A stretch of 64,000 nucleotides of DNA from Microbacterium caowuchunii (GCF_008727755.1 NZ_CP044231.1:2542001-2606000); one strand, 5' to 3'; positions 17,874 to 26,099 are shown, numbered from the stretch's first letter. Program-made: numbers and translations. The notes: generated by a model from the letters alone, not told the origin.

Positions 17874-19325
17874 TCACGAGGCGGAGGTCAGCACCCCCTC
17901 GGCGCTGCGGACGACCAGCTGATAGACGGCCACAGCGTCCCGCGGCACCAGGGGCGACTCGGAGTACGTGCGCCACCGGCCGACGATCTCTCCCACCCGC
18001 GCCCGCACCTCCGATTCCGAGGCGCTCTCGCTCATGTCGAGCCGACGCGCACGCGTCACACCCTCACCGCCGATGATGCGCACGGCCTCCTGCCATTCGT
18101 CCGCGGCCAGGGGCGAATCCCTCGTCCGCAGGCGCGCGAGGAGGTTCAGCTCGCGCAGCTCGTGCGCATTGGCGGCCGCGCGCTCGATGCCGTGACGGAT
18201 GCGGTCGACGCCCGGACGGGGACGGTCGCGGAGCAGGGATTCCAGTGCTTGCAGGACCCAGCGCGACTTCAGCGCAGCGGCGCGCGAGCGGAACTGGTCG
18301 GCGATGAGCCGTTCGAGTTCACGCAGTCCGCTCTGTGCGACCATCCGGGAGGCGAGTTCCGACGACGTCGACGCGCCGGCCAGCACGAGCGTCGCCCCGA
18401 GCCGGACGCCGAACACCCCGAACCGTTCGAGCAGGGCCCGGCGCTGCGCGGCCGGAGGGACCGGTGCGGGACGGGGCTGGACGAACCGGTCCGCGGAGAT
18501 GAGCAGACGCTCCCGCTCCGCGCGGTCGAGTCCCGCGAGAGCGCGGAACACCGCGAACTCTTCCTCCCGGAGGGTGCGCGCCGCTTCGGCGAGCAGGCCG
18601 GCGACGGGGACGACGGCGAGTGCCAGCCCCTTCAGCACCCCCTCCCGGCGGTACCTCTCGACCACGCGGGCGGCGGACAGCAGCGCCTCGATCCGCCCGG
18701 ACCCGATCTCGTCCGATCGAGACAGCACGGCGATGGCGTTCACGGTGGGCGCGACGCCGGGTTCGGCGCCGCGCAGCGCCTCCAGGAACGCCAGGTCCAC
18801 CGCGTGCAGGTGGCGGAGCAGATAGATCACCGCATCCGCTTCGGACGGGGTGTCCGCCGAGGTGAGGAACCGGCGCGACAGCGCGGAGGTCCCCACCGAG
18901 AGGGAGCCGATGCCCGGAGTGTCGATGAGGACGTGCGATCGGAGTGCCTCCGCCGGCCAGCCGACCTCGATGTGTTCGATGTCCGCCGCGGACAGGGTGC
19001 CGAGGTCGAACTCGATGCGCCCTTCTCTGCGGATGACCGGCATTCGCCGGGTGGACCCGTCGCACAGGAACGCCGTGATGCGTGCGGTGTGGGCGAACCG
19101 GTACCAGATGACCGTGCGCGTGCACTCCCCCGCATCCGTCGGCGCGATCTCCTCACCGATGAGGGCGTTGAGGAGCGTCGATTTCCCCGCTTTCACCATC
19201 CCCGCCACGGCGATGCGTACCGGCTCGCGCAGGCGCGTGTCGATCTCGTCCAGGATGCGGCCGGCGATCGGGTCGTCCGCATAGACCGCACGCACGTCGG
19301 CGAGCAGTTCCGCCGTGACCGTCAC
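17874..19325 (-). CDS. Dynamin-like GTPase, IniC-like
   Basis: 483 residues from GTG 19325, in a GTGA overlap with the preceding GTPase gene. GTPase motifs are G1 GMVKAGKS (42-49), G3 DTPGIG (135-140) and a G4-like SRSDE (202-206). The N-terminal helix region and the helical C-terminal half are typical of bacterial dynamin-like proteins. By length and by position directly after the longer partner it corresponds to mycobacterial IniC. Such proteins remodel membranes using GTP. The G4 motif is SRSD rather than T/NKxD, as in many members of this family. It is convergent with the membrane protein gene, with 82 bases between. Confidence 0.82.
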   Translation of the reverse strand: MTVTAELLADVRAVYADDPIAGRILDEIDTRLREPVRIAVAGMVKAGKSTLLNALIGEEIAPTDAGECTRTVIWYRFAHTARITAFLCDGSTRRMPVIRREGRIEFDLGTLSAADIEHIEVGWPAEALRSHVLIDTPGIGSLSVGTSALSRRFLTSADTPSEADAVIYLLRHLHAVDLAFLEALRGAEPGVAPTVNAIAVLSRSDEIGSGRIEALLSAARVVERYRREGVLKGLALAVVPVAGLLAEAARTLREEEFAVFRALAGLDRAERERLLISADRFVQPRPAPVPPAAQRRALLERFGVFGVRLGATLVLAGASTSSELASRMVAQSGLRELERLIADQFRSRAAALKSRWVLQALESLLRDRPRPGVDRIRHGIERAAANAHELRELNLLARLRTRDSPLAADEWQEAVRIIGGEGVTRARRLDMSESASESEVRARVGEIVGRWRTYSESPLVPRDAVAVYQLVVRSAEGVLTSAS

Positions 19326-21229
19326 GCCCCCTGCCCTCCGTCCCACTGCTCGAGCTGGGGCAGGGACGCCCGCAGCTGACGTGTGCGCTGATGCTGGGCA
19401 CGCAACTGGGCCACGCGGCCCTCCCGGTCGCTCGAGTAGTTCGCCGCTGCCTGCTTGGCGGCCAGCACCGAATCGGACAGGGACCGGTGGAGCTCGTCCG
19501 CGATGGACCCGAAGTGGTCGCGCGCCGTGCGCTGAACGAGCCGCAGCCGGTCCTTGAGCTGCTTCCCGGTCTGGAAGACCACGTCGTCGATGTGCCGACG
19601 CACCAGGTTCTTGGCCTCCGCCTGACGACGGGCCAGCCGCGTGGCCATGTCCTCGCGATAGGCCTTGCGGCCCACGACGACACCCGCGAGCAGCGACAGC
19701 GGGTTGAGCAGGCTGAGCCCGACGACGCTCGTCGCGAGTCCGACCATGAGCACCCCGCCGTACGAGCCACGCACCCCCACGTAGATCTTCTCCGCCGCCG
19801 ATAGCCGCCCCTCGTCCAGGAGCTGCAGCGGCTCCACCGGGTCGAGCACGCCATCCGTCGCCCCCACCTCGATGTAGGGGATCAGCGTGTCGTCGCGCAG
19901 GAACTCGTCCGCCACGCGCTCGGTCAGCCATCGCGCACGCTCAGAGGTCCACACGAAGTTCTCCGCGACCACCGTCGCGACCCGCTCGTCGAGCCACTGG
20001 GCGATCTGGCTCCAGATCGGGCCGGGATCGCCGGCGTCGATCGCCGCCTCGGCCTCCCGCTGCACCTTCCGGAGCCGGTCGCGGAGGTCGTGCTCGGTGT
20101 CCGACATGAGGTCGGCCACGCCGTCACTCAGCGTCACCTGCCAGCGTGCCGACCGTCCCCGGAACTCATCGGCGCGGGCCTTGGCGTCCTCGAGCCGCAG
20201 GATCATGGCGGGTGTGCGCTCGGGATGCAGGAGCGCGTTCAGCTCCGAGTCGATCGTCATCGACAGCTGGTCGAGCACCGAGCCGAGATCGTGCACGGTG
20301 CTGCGCTGGTGCAGCGACTCGGCGTGCCCCAGCACCTCACGGCGCAGATGCGCGACGAGGGCGGGGAACCCGGACTCGTCGTTGAGTTCGCGGTCCTGCT
20401 CCTTCGCCGCCAGCAACCGCAGATCGCTGGACACGGCGAACAGCGGGATCTTGCCCACGTCGCCGAGGTGCGAGCGGTCGATGCGCTCGATCTGCTGCCA
20501 CTGCGGATACACGTCGGTCTTCGAGAGCACAGCCGCCACGTTGGGCGAGATGCGCATCGCGTGGTCGAGGAACTGCATCTCGGATTCGGTGTACTCCTGG
20601 GATGCGTCGGAGACGAGCAGCACCGCGTGGGCCGTCGACAGGGCCGCCAGCGTGGTCAGCGACCGCGTCGACTCCTGTCCGCCGACGCCGGGGGAATCGA
20701 CCAGGCGCAGTCCGCCCTTGAGGATCTCGCGAGGCAGGAACACCTCGGCTCCGACGACATCCCCGTCCAGCTCGGCCGCGCCGTCCGCGGACACGTAGTC
20801 CTCCAGCCGGTCCAGCGGCACCGACACCCGGGTGATGTCCGCGTCCGTGCCGCCGTGCGGGCGCACCATGACCGCCGCGGACGGTTCCTCGCCGTACCCC
20901 ACGGAAGTGGGCACGGTGGTGGCGACGTCGTCGTCCACCAGGCACGCGGGGGCGTTCACGAGCGCGTTCACCAGCTTGCTCTTGCCCTGTTTGAACTGCC
21001 CGACGATCGCCACCCGGACATGCGGATCGAGCAGGCGCGCACGCGCCTGCTCGAGCCGGTTCACGAGATCCCCACGGCCCAGGGCGCCGGACATCGCCTG
21101 TACGCGCGTGATGATCTGGATCAGCTCCGCCCCCGAGTCGGAAGCCGGCCCACCCGGCGGATCCTGCGTCCCTGTTGTTGCCGCACCGGGCGGGTTCTGG
21201 ATCGTCACGTCGTCTCGGCTCGGCACCAT
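19322..21229 (-). CDS. Dynamin-like GTPase, IniA-like
   Basis: 635 residues. G1 is GQFKQGKS (77-84), G3 DSPGVGG (178-184) and G4 SKTD (236-239). Helical segments flank a hydrophobic hairpin (YGGVLMVGLATSVVGLSLL; LSLLAGVVVGRKAY) that would be the membrane-inserting tip. A basic coiled C-terminal region (RLARRQAEAKNLVRR) follows. Mycobacterial IniA is an established bacterial dynamin-like protein that mediates membrane fission. ATG 21229 is used because GGAGGAGGCG lies directly upstream; a GTG five codons earlier is possible. The downstream GTPase overlaps by four bases, so the two are likely made in similar amounts and may form hetero-oligomers. Confidence 0.85.
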   Translation of the reverse strand: MVPSRDDVTIQNPPGAATTGTQDPPGGPASDSGAELIQIITRVQAMSGALGRGDLVNRLEQARARLLDPHVRVAIVGQFKQGKSKLVNALVNAPACLVDDDVATTVPTSVGYGEEPSAAVMVRPHGGTDADITRVSVPLDRLEDYVSADGAAELDGDVVGAEVFLPREILKGGLRLVDSPGVGGQESTRSLTTLAALSTAHAVLLVSDASQEYTESEMQFLDHAMRISPNVAAVLSKTDVYPQWQQIERIDRSHLGDVGKIPLFAVSSDLRLLAAKEQDRELNDESGFPALVAHLRREVLGHAESLHQRSTVHDLGSVLDQLSMTIDSELNALLHPERTPAMILRLEDAKARADEFRGRSARWQVTLSDGVADLMSDTEHDLRDRLRKVQREAEAAIDAGDPGPIWSQIAQWLDERVATVVAENFVWTSERARWLTERVADEFLRDDTLIPYIEVGATDGVLDPVEPLQLLDEGRLSAAEKIYVGVRGSYGGVLMVGLATSVVGLSLLNPLSLLAGVVVGRKAYREDMATRLARRQAEAKNLVRRHIDDVVFQTGKQLKDRLRLVQRTARDHFGSIADELHRSLSDSVLAAKQAAANYSSDREGRVAQLRAQHQRTRQLRASLPQLEQWDGGQGA

Positions 21230-21271
21230 CGCCTCCTCCGGCACCGTCCAGCGGTGCCTCTCGTGTCAGGT

Positions 21272-21309
21272 GCCGATGACCCCGACGGCGGACCGGCGGG
21301 GTCATCGGC
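21272..21309 (-). terminator. Intra-operon hairpin before the dynamin-like genes
   Basis: Perfect 13-bp stem GCCGATGACCCCG / CGGGGTCATCGGC with a 12-base loop, 37 bases after the stop of the 303-residue repeat protein and 42 bases before the IniA-like start. It probably acts as a partial terminator, lowering GTPase expression relative to the repeat proteins. Confidence 0.6.
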
Positions 21310-21346
21310 GCAGGAGTCGCGGAACGACCCCTGCCGGGGATGTGGA

Positions 21347-22258
21347 TCAGGCTGGAGGGAGGTCCACATCCGAGCTGTCGACGATGATCGCCGTGCTGCT
21401 GTCCCAGATCACGTTGGCATCGATGTCCCAGTCGTTCTCGCTGGAGATCGCGATCTCGTCGTTGAACGAGTTCGCGGCCTCGTAGTTGTCGGAGTAGTCG
21501 TTGAACGAGTCGCGGATCTCCCACTCCTGCGAGGCATCCGTCGTCTGCGAGAAGTCCTCCTCGACGTTGTAGGAATCCACCACCATGTCCACGGTCGTGG
21601 TGTTCCCCATGTTGATGTCCCCGCCGCCGATGATGGTGGTCGAGTCGTCGAGCGACTGGCGGATGCTGACGTCGTCGCCGGCGGCGATGGCCCCGTCCCC
21701 GGAGGCCACGACCGCGTTGCTCGCACTGGCCTGGCCGGCCGCGAAGGCATCGATGTTCTGGTTCACCGACTGGTCGACGATCGTCGCACGCCCGTCCAGG
21801 AAGACGTCGCCGCCGCCGCCGGCGCCGCCCACTCCGCCCGCTCCGCCACCGACGTTGATGTTGCCGAAGCCGGTGTTGTAGTCACGGTTGCCGACCTGGA
21901 TGGAGTGATCGTCGGTGGAGGTCCAGCTGAACGAGTTGCCCGAATCGTTCGTCGACGCGTCGGTCCACTGGTTGTAGGAGTCCCGCACCGAGGTGTCGGA
22001 AGCATCCACGACCGAGTTGTCCTCGGACGTGTTGTACGAGTCCTCGATGCGCGTCTCGGTCTCGGTGACGACGTCGTTGGAGTCGAACGTGGCGGAGTTG
22101 TCCACGTCGAACACGGCGTTACCGCTGTCGTTCTGGGAGTTGTCCGTGTTCCCGACGTTGTCGAGCCCGACGTTGAGGTTGGCGTTGTTGGTGGTGGAGG
22201 TGTTGAAGGAGTCCCGTGCCCGGGAGTTGAAGGAGTCCTCGAAGTCGTCGAATGCCAT
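21347..22258 (-). CDS. DS[FY]N-repeat acidic protein 1 (shares the IniB-like core)
   Basis: 303 residues, family not recognised. Composition is dominated by Asp, Asn, Ser and Thr, with seven copies of [DN]S[FY]N (opening FDDFEDSFN, then RDSFN, EDSYN, RDSYN, DSYN, RDSFN, NSFN). A Gly-rich hinge (VGGGAGGVGGAGGGGD) near the middle is followed by the core ATIVDQSVNQNI and AVVASGDGAIAAGDDV, also present in the IniB-like protein and in repeat protein 2. No signal peptide or membrane segment is seen. It may form a beta-solenoid or fibrous assembly, inferred from the regular polar repeats. It follows repeat protein 2 after a hairpin. Confidence 0.75.
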   Translation of the reverse strand: MAFDDFEDSFNSRARDSFNTSTTNNANLNVGLDNVGNTDNSQNDSGNAVFDVDNSATFDSNDVVTETETRIEDSYNTSEDNSVVDASDTSVRDSYNQWTDASTNDSGNSFSWTSTDDHSIQVGNRDYNTGFGNINVGGGAGGVGGAGGGGDVFLDGRATIVDQSVNQNIDAFAAGQASASNAVVASGDGAIAAGDDVSIRQSLDDSTTIIGGGDINMGNTTTVDMVVDSYNVEEDFSQTTDASQEWEIRDSFNDYSDNYEAANSFNDEIAISSENDWDIDANVIWDSSTAIIVDSSDVDLPPA

Positions 22259-22287
22259 GATCCTGTTCGCTTTCTCTGCGCTGGAGT

Positions 22288-22313
22288 GGCCCGGCCGTGG
22301 CGGCGGCCGGGCC
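22288..22313 (-). terminator. Hairpin between the two repeat-protein genes
   Basis: Perfect 10-bp stem GGCCCGGCCG / CGGCCGGGCC with a six-base loop, seven bases beyond the stop of repeat protein 2 and 30 bases before the start of repeat protein 1. Likely a partial terminator or mRNA-stabilising stem. Confidence 0.55.
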
Positions 22314-22319
22314 GAGGTA

Positions 22320-23213
22320 TCAGAAGGAGTCGTCCACCACTGCGGCGCCGAAGCTGTCCACGATGGCGTTCACGTCGATGTCGACGACCGTGCTCTCGGC
22401 GTAGTCGACGGTGTCGTTGAACGAGTCCACCGCCGAGTAGTTGTCCGAGAAGTCGTTGTACGAACCGCGGATGTCGATGTCCATCGACTCGTCCGTGTAG
22501 GTCGACTCGTCGGTGTAGGTGTTGTAGGAACCGACCGTCGTGTTGATGGTCGTCTCGTTGCCGAGGTTCACATCGCCGCCGAGCGAGACGATCGTCGTCG
22601 AGGAGTCGAGGTTCGTCTCGATCCGCACGTCGTCGCCCGCCGCGACCGCGTCGTCACCCGAGGCGACCACGGCGTTGCTGGCAGAGGACTGGAAGACGAC
22701 GCCGGCGTCGATGTTCTGGTTGACCGACTGGTCGACGATGGTGGCCCGTGCGTCCAGGAACAGGTCGCCGCCGCCGCCCGCCGCCGCAGCCCCGCCGCCG
22801 CCGACGGTCACGTCGCCGAAGCCGGTGTTGTAGTCGCGGTTGCCGACCTGGATGGAGCGGTCGTCGGCGGAGGTCAGCGTCCAGGTGTTCCCGGAGTTGT
22901 TCGTGCTGTTGTCGGTCAGCTCGTTGTAGGAGTCGTCGATCCGGGTGTCCGAGTAGTCGCGGATGGAGTTGTCGACGACGTCGTTGTAGGAGTCCTCGAT
23001 GTCGGTCTCGGTCCGGGTGTAAGTGTCGTTCGAGTCGACCGTCAGCGTGTCGTCGATGTCCACGCCCAGGTTGTTGCTGTTGTTCGTCGAGCTGTCCGTG
23101 TTGCCGGAGTTCTCGATGCCGAAGTCGGTGGTCAGCGTGTTGTCGTTGACGGTGTTGAACGAGTCGATCGCGGTCGCGTTGAACGAATCACGGTAGTCGT
23201 CGAAGAGTGGCAT
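22320..23213 (-). CDS. DS[FY]N-repeat acidic protein 2 (shares the IniB-like core)
   Basis: 297 residues from ATG 23213 (MPLFDDYRDSFN), aligned with the start of its paralogue; an ATG nine codons upstream also has a ribosome site (GAGAAGGGGC) and cannot be excluded. Seven [DG]S[FY]N units occur, with a Gly/Ala hinge (GGGGAAAAGGGG), then ATIVDQSVNQNI, AVVASGDDAVAAGDDV and GGDVNLGNETTIN. Length, repeat count and order match repeat protein 1 throughout, so the pair arose by tandem duplication. First gene of the minus-strand unit that continues to the dynamin-like genes. It has no predicted export signal. Confidence 0.75.
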   Translation of the reverse strand: MPLFDDYRDSFNATAIDSFNTVNDNTLTTDFGIENSGNTDSSTNNSNNLGVDIDDTLTVDSNDTYTRTETDIEDSYNDVVDNSIRDYSDTRIDDSYNELTDNSTNNSGNTWTLTSADDRSIQVGNRDYNTGFGDVTVGGGGAAAAGGGGDLFLDARATIVDQSVNQNIDAGVVFQSSASNAVVASGDDAVAAGDDVRIETNLDSSTTIVSLGGDVNLGNETTINTTVGSYNTYTDESTYTDESMDIDIRGSYNDFSDNYSAVDSFNDTVDYAESTVVDIDVNAIVDSFGAAVVDDSF

Positions 23214-23336
23214 GATCGCTTTCCCTCTTTCCGGGGCCATGCCCCTTCTCTACGGTTGTGGGGTTCACGGTACGAGCGCCGCCGGTCACGCACATCGGGG
23301 ACGTCTCCCTGGCCTCACCCCCTCGGGTGCGGGTAA

Positions 23337-23355
23337 CCCCCTAACGCGATAGGGG
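23337..23355. promoter_or_regulatory. Candidate operator before the repeat-protein operon
   Basis: CCCCCTAACG (23337-23346), part of an inverted repeat CCCCTA-N6-TAGGGG (23338-23355), 124 bases upstream of the ATG at 23213. CCCCCTAA also appears twice before the Hsp70-like gene. It also lies upstream of the divergent methyltransferase gene. Confidence 0.4.
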
Positions 23356-23391
23356 CCCGATGGGCGTTCAGGGGGCACGGCGGCCGGACCG

Positions 23392-23406
23392 TAGGCTGGC
23401 GGGATG
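23392..23406 (+). promoter_or_regulatory. Leaderless -10 element for the methyltransferase
   Basis: TAGGCT (23392-23397), six bases, then ATG 23404, identical in hexamer and spacing to the rarD promoter. Confidence 0.55.
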
Positions 23407-24594
23407 GAGATGGCCGAGTTGCGCGCACTGCTCACCGCCGAGGGACTGCGGCTGCTCGACGAGGTCGGAACGATCGAATCCACCGGTGACGCGGCGTCGG
23501 CGGTGAGCCGGCTCCGGGCGGCGGGGCATCCGCCGGAGCTCGTCTCCGCCGTCGTCACACAGGCGCGGCTGCGCACCCGCGCGCGCGCGAAGTTCGGCGA
23601 CTTCGCCACGCGGATGCTGTTCACCCGCGCCGGGCTCGAGCAGGCGACCCGCCTCGGGGTCGCGGCGCGCCATGCGGGGCGGTTCCGTGACGCCGGATGC
23701 ACCCACGTCGCCGACCTCGGCTGCGGCATCGGCGGCGATTCGCTCGGGTTGGCCGCGCTGGGACTGCACGTCACGGCCGTCGACGCGGATGAGGTGACCG
23801 CCGCGGTCGCCGCCTACAACCTGGCCCCCTTCGGCGCCGACGTGCGGGTGCGGCAGGGCCTGGCGGAGCAGACCCCGCTGGAGGGCGTGGACGCGGTGTG
23901 GCTGGATCCCGCACGCCGCTCGTCCGGGCACGGGGAGACGGTCCGCCTGCGCGCCGCCGACTACACCCCGCCGCTCGACTGGGCGTTCGAGCTCGCCACC
24001 CGCATCCCGTCCGGCATCAAGCTCGGTCCTGCGTTCGAGCGCGCGGACATCCCCGCGGACGCGGAGGCCCAGTGGATCAGCGTGGACGGCTCGACGGTGG
24101 AGCTCGTGCTGTGGTCGGGGACCCTCGCCCGCGCTGGCGTGCGACGCGCGGCCCTGGTGATCCGCGGCGATGAAACGCATGAGCTGACCGCGGGCGCGGA
24201 TGCCGAGGACGCTCCGACCCGTGAGCTGGGCGAGTTCCTGCACGAACCGGAGGGCGCCGTCATCCGCGCCCGGCTGATCGGCGACGTCGCCCGGTCGCTC
24301 GAGGCGGGGATGCTCGATCCGAAGATCGCCTACCTGACCTCGGACACCGCGGTGACGAGCCCGTTCGTGCAGTCGTTCCGCATCCGGGAGGAGGTGCCGT
24401 TCGACGTCAAGAAGCTCGCCCGCGCGCTCCGGGAACGCGGTATCGGCCGCCTCGAGATCAAGAAGCGCGGCGTCGACGTGGACCCCGCAGCGCTGCGCAC
24501 CCGGCTGAAGCTCGCCGGGGACGGCGCGGCCACGCTCGTTCTCACCCGGGTCGCCGGCCGGCACCGGGCCCTGCTGGCGGACCGGGTCGGCTGA
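23404..24594 (+). CDS. Class I SAM-dependent methyltransferase with C-terminal THUMP-like domain
   Basis: 396 residues. An N-terminal helical region (residues 1-95) is followed by the SAM-binding motif VADLGCGIGGDSLGLAALG and the acidic motif II AVDADE. The post-motif DAVWLDPARRSSG has the DPxR form seen in nucleic-acid methyltransferases. The C-terminal part (VPFDVKKLARALRERGIGRLEIKKRGVDVDPAALR) matches the THUMP-like domain found in this actinobacterial family. RNA is the likely substrate by analogy, but no substrate is established. The start is supported by the leaderless -10. It converges with the DUF2510 gene 12 bases away. Confidence 0.85.
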   Translation: MEMAELRALLTAEGLRLLDEVGTIESTGDAASAVSRLRAAGHPPELVSAVVTQARLRTRARAKFGDFATRMLFTRAGLEQATRLGVAARHAGRFRDAGCTHVADLGCGIGGDSLGLAALGLHVTAVDADEVTAAVAAYNLAPFGADVRVRQGLAEQTPLEGVDAVWLDPARRSSGHGETVRLRAADYTPPLDWAFELATRIPSGIKLGPAFERADIPADAEAQWISVDGSTVELVLWSGTLARAGVRRAALVIRGDETHELTAGADAEDAPTRELGEFLHEPEGAVIRARLIGDVARSLEAGMLDPKIAYLTSDTAVTSPFVQSFRIREEVPFDVKKLARALRERGIGRLEIKKRGVDVDPAALRTRLKLAGDGAATLVLTRVAGRHRALLADRVG

Positions 24595-24606
24595 CCGCCG
24601 CTACCC

Positions 24607-24996
24607 TCACCCCGGCGGCGTCTCGCGCCGCCGCCGGAATGCCGCCGCGGCGTTGAGGAAGGCGACGACCGCGAGTGCGGTGAGGGCCAGGCAGGCCACG
24701 ACGGACCCGAACACCAGCACCGGGTTCCCGGCGAGGGCGAACAGACCGATCACCGCGGCGCCCGGGATGAGCAGGCAGGCGAAGACGCCGGCGATGATGC
24801 TCGCCTCCGGTGCGCCCTGCCCCCAGCCGGGGCGCACCGGCTGCGCGGGCTCGGCGGGCGGCCCTGCGACCGCGGGCGTTGCGGCAGGCCGCTGCCGGTC
24901 GGTCCACGCGGTGCCGTCCCACCAGCGTTGCCAGCCCGGCACGCCGGCGTCGTACCAGCCGGCGGGGGCGGAGGGCTGAGGATCACTCATGCTCAT
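24607..24996 (-). CDS. DUF2510 small membrane protein
   Basis: 129 residues. N-terminal DUF2510 motif PAGWYDAGVPGWQRWWDGTAWTD, a Pro/Ala linker, then two membrane helices (IIAGVFACLLIPGAAVIGLFAL; VFGSVVACLALTALAVVAFL) and a basic end. DUF2510 is an actinobacterial module often attached to membrane or ESX-associated proteins; its role is unknown. GGAGG lies five bases before ATG 24996. Last gene of the ESX-substrate-like cluster. Confidence 0.8.
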   Translation of the reverse strand: MSMSDPQPSAPAGWYDAGVPGWQRWWDGTAWTDRQRPAATPAVAGPPAEPAQPVRPGWGQGAPEASIIAGVFACLLIPGAAVIGLFALAGNPVLVFGSVVACLALTALAVVAFLNAAAAFRRRRETPPG

Positions 24997-25006
24997 GCGG
25001 TCCTCC

Positions 25007-25771
25007 TCACCGGGCGAAAGCGGACGTCGTCCACTCGAGATCGGGCGAAGCGGAGAGCGTGCGGGCGAGACCGGCGTTGCGGCTGGAGGAGTTCGTGAAG
25101 GCCATCACGACGCTCCCCAGGCTGATGAGGATGCCGACGACGGTGACCACGATGCCGATGATCGCCCCGACCCCGAGGGTCGGAGCGGCGGTGGCGATCG
25201 CGATGCCGAGTCCCGCGACACCGACCACCAGGCCGAGGTAGGCGTACTGCAGTTCCGCGAAGAAAGACTCCAGCGATTCCGCCATGCTGTCCAGGGTCGT
25301 GGCCAGAGCGCGGCCGTTCTCGGGGATGCGGTCGACGCATCGCACCTGCTCGCTGAAGGCCGTGTCGTACGAGTCGGCCGCCGGGGAGTCCCAGGCCTCG
25401 TCGTCCCGCGCGGCGAGCGCGGAGGGCTGCATCGCCTCGCCGAGAGACGTGCCGCCCTGCTCGACGGCGGTGCGGAGGATCTCCGCGGTCGCGCGAAGCA
25501 GCGAGGGACGTCCGACCGAGCGTGCGAGGAGCCGGAACATCTCGATCGCCTCGTAGATCCGCTCCGCCGCCTCGTCGACCGCCGCCATCAGCAGCTTGCG
25601 GATGCCGTCCTTGGCGAACCCCGGCAGCGGGACGGAGACCGGCCACCCCACGCGGACGGCATCCAGAGCGGCGTCGATCACGGCCGGCGCCCCGGCCACG
25701 GTCGCCCGGACGAGCTGTTCGGTCTTGTCGCAGCCCGTCAGGATGAGCTCTGCGATCGCTTCGGGATGCAT
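25007..25771 (-). CDS. Hypothetical protein of the ESX-like cluster with a C-terminal membrane hairpin
   Basis: 254 residues, no named family recognised. The first 165 residues are mostly helical and soluble. A short WDSPAADSYDTAF motif (residues about 125-138) recalls the WxG turn region of WXG100-type proteins. Then come two hydrophobic segments (AYLGLVVGVAGLGIAIATAAPT; VGAIIGIVVTVVGILISLGSVVMAF) and a short polar tail. Position after the two WXG100/EspC-like genes suggests a large ESX-type substrate or associated protein. GAAAGGTAGCCG precedes ATG 25771. Confidence 0.6.
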   Translation of the reverse strand: MHPEAIAELILTGCDKTEQLVRATVAGAPAVIDAALDAVRVGWPVSVPLPGFAKDGIRKLLMAAVDEAAERIYEAIEMFRLLARSVGRPSLLRATAEILRTAVEQGGTSLGEAMQPSALAARDDEAWDSPAADSYDTAFSEQVRCVDRIPENGRALATTLDSMAESLESFFAELQYAYLGLVVGVAGLGIAIATAAPTLGVGAIIGIVVTVVGILISLGSVVMAFTNSSSRNAGLARTLSASPDLEWTTSAFAR

Positions 25772-25774
25772 CGG

Positions 25775-26098
25775 CTACCTTTCGCTCACCGTACGGATAT
25801 CTGCGAGATTCTGCTCTTCGGCGGCGGCGTACTGGGCGGCCGCCCACGCGAGCTTGCCGGAGATGCCCTCGAACTGGTTCGTGCCCTTCGCGACGGCGGC
25901 GCGCAGGGTCGAGGCAGCGGCGGCGTACGCGTCGCGCACCTCCCCGGCTCCGGGCAGGATCGAGAACGCGAGCGGGTCCAGCCCCGCGCCCACCTCGGGG
26001 ATGCTCTCCCCGAGGGTGCTCAGGCGGGACGCCCAGTCGGACCACACCTGCGCGTCGGATTCGAGAACCCCGGGTCGTACCCGGAATGCGTCGACCAT
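25775..26098 (-). CDS. EspC-like type VII secretion target protein
   Basis: 107 residues from ATG 26098 (MVDAFRVRPGVLESDAQVWSDWASRL). Length, all-helical pattern and the SGKLAWAAAQYAAAEEQNLADI end resemble the EspC/ESX-1 secretion-associated family, small helical-hairpin proteins related to WXG100. It sits one base after the upstream gene's stop codon and three bases before the next gene, so it is in a tight operon. No ESX membrane machinery gene is in the window. Confidence 0.65.
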   Translation of the reverse strand: MVDAFRVRPGVLESDAQVWSDWASRLSTLGESIPEVGAGLDPLAFSILPGAGEVRDAYAAAASTLRAAVAKGTNQFEGISGKLAWAAAQYAAAEEQNLADIRTVSER

Positions 26099-26099
26099 G

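Noticed and set aside
20090..22420. 776-codon plus-strand ORF opposite the IniA-like and repeat-protein genes
   Set aside because: No recognisable domain; it is the mirror of well-supported minus-strand genes, including GTPase motifs and Asp/Ser/Asn repeats.
21347..23213. CRISPR-like repetition
   Set aside because: The repeats are short, protein-level DS[FY]N units at irregular spacing in open frames, not identical repeats with spacers.
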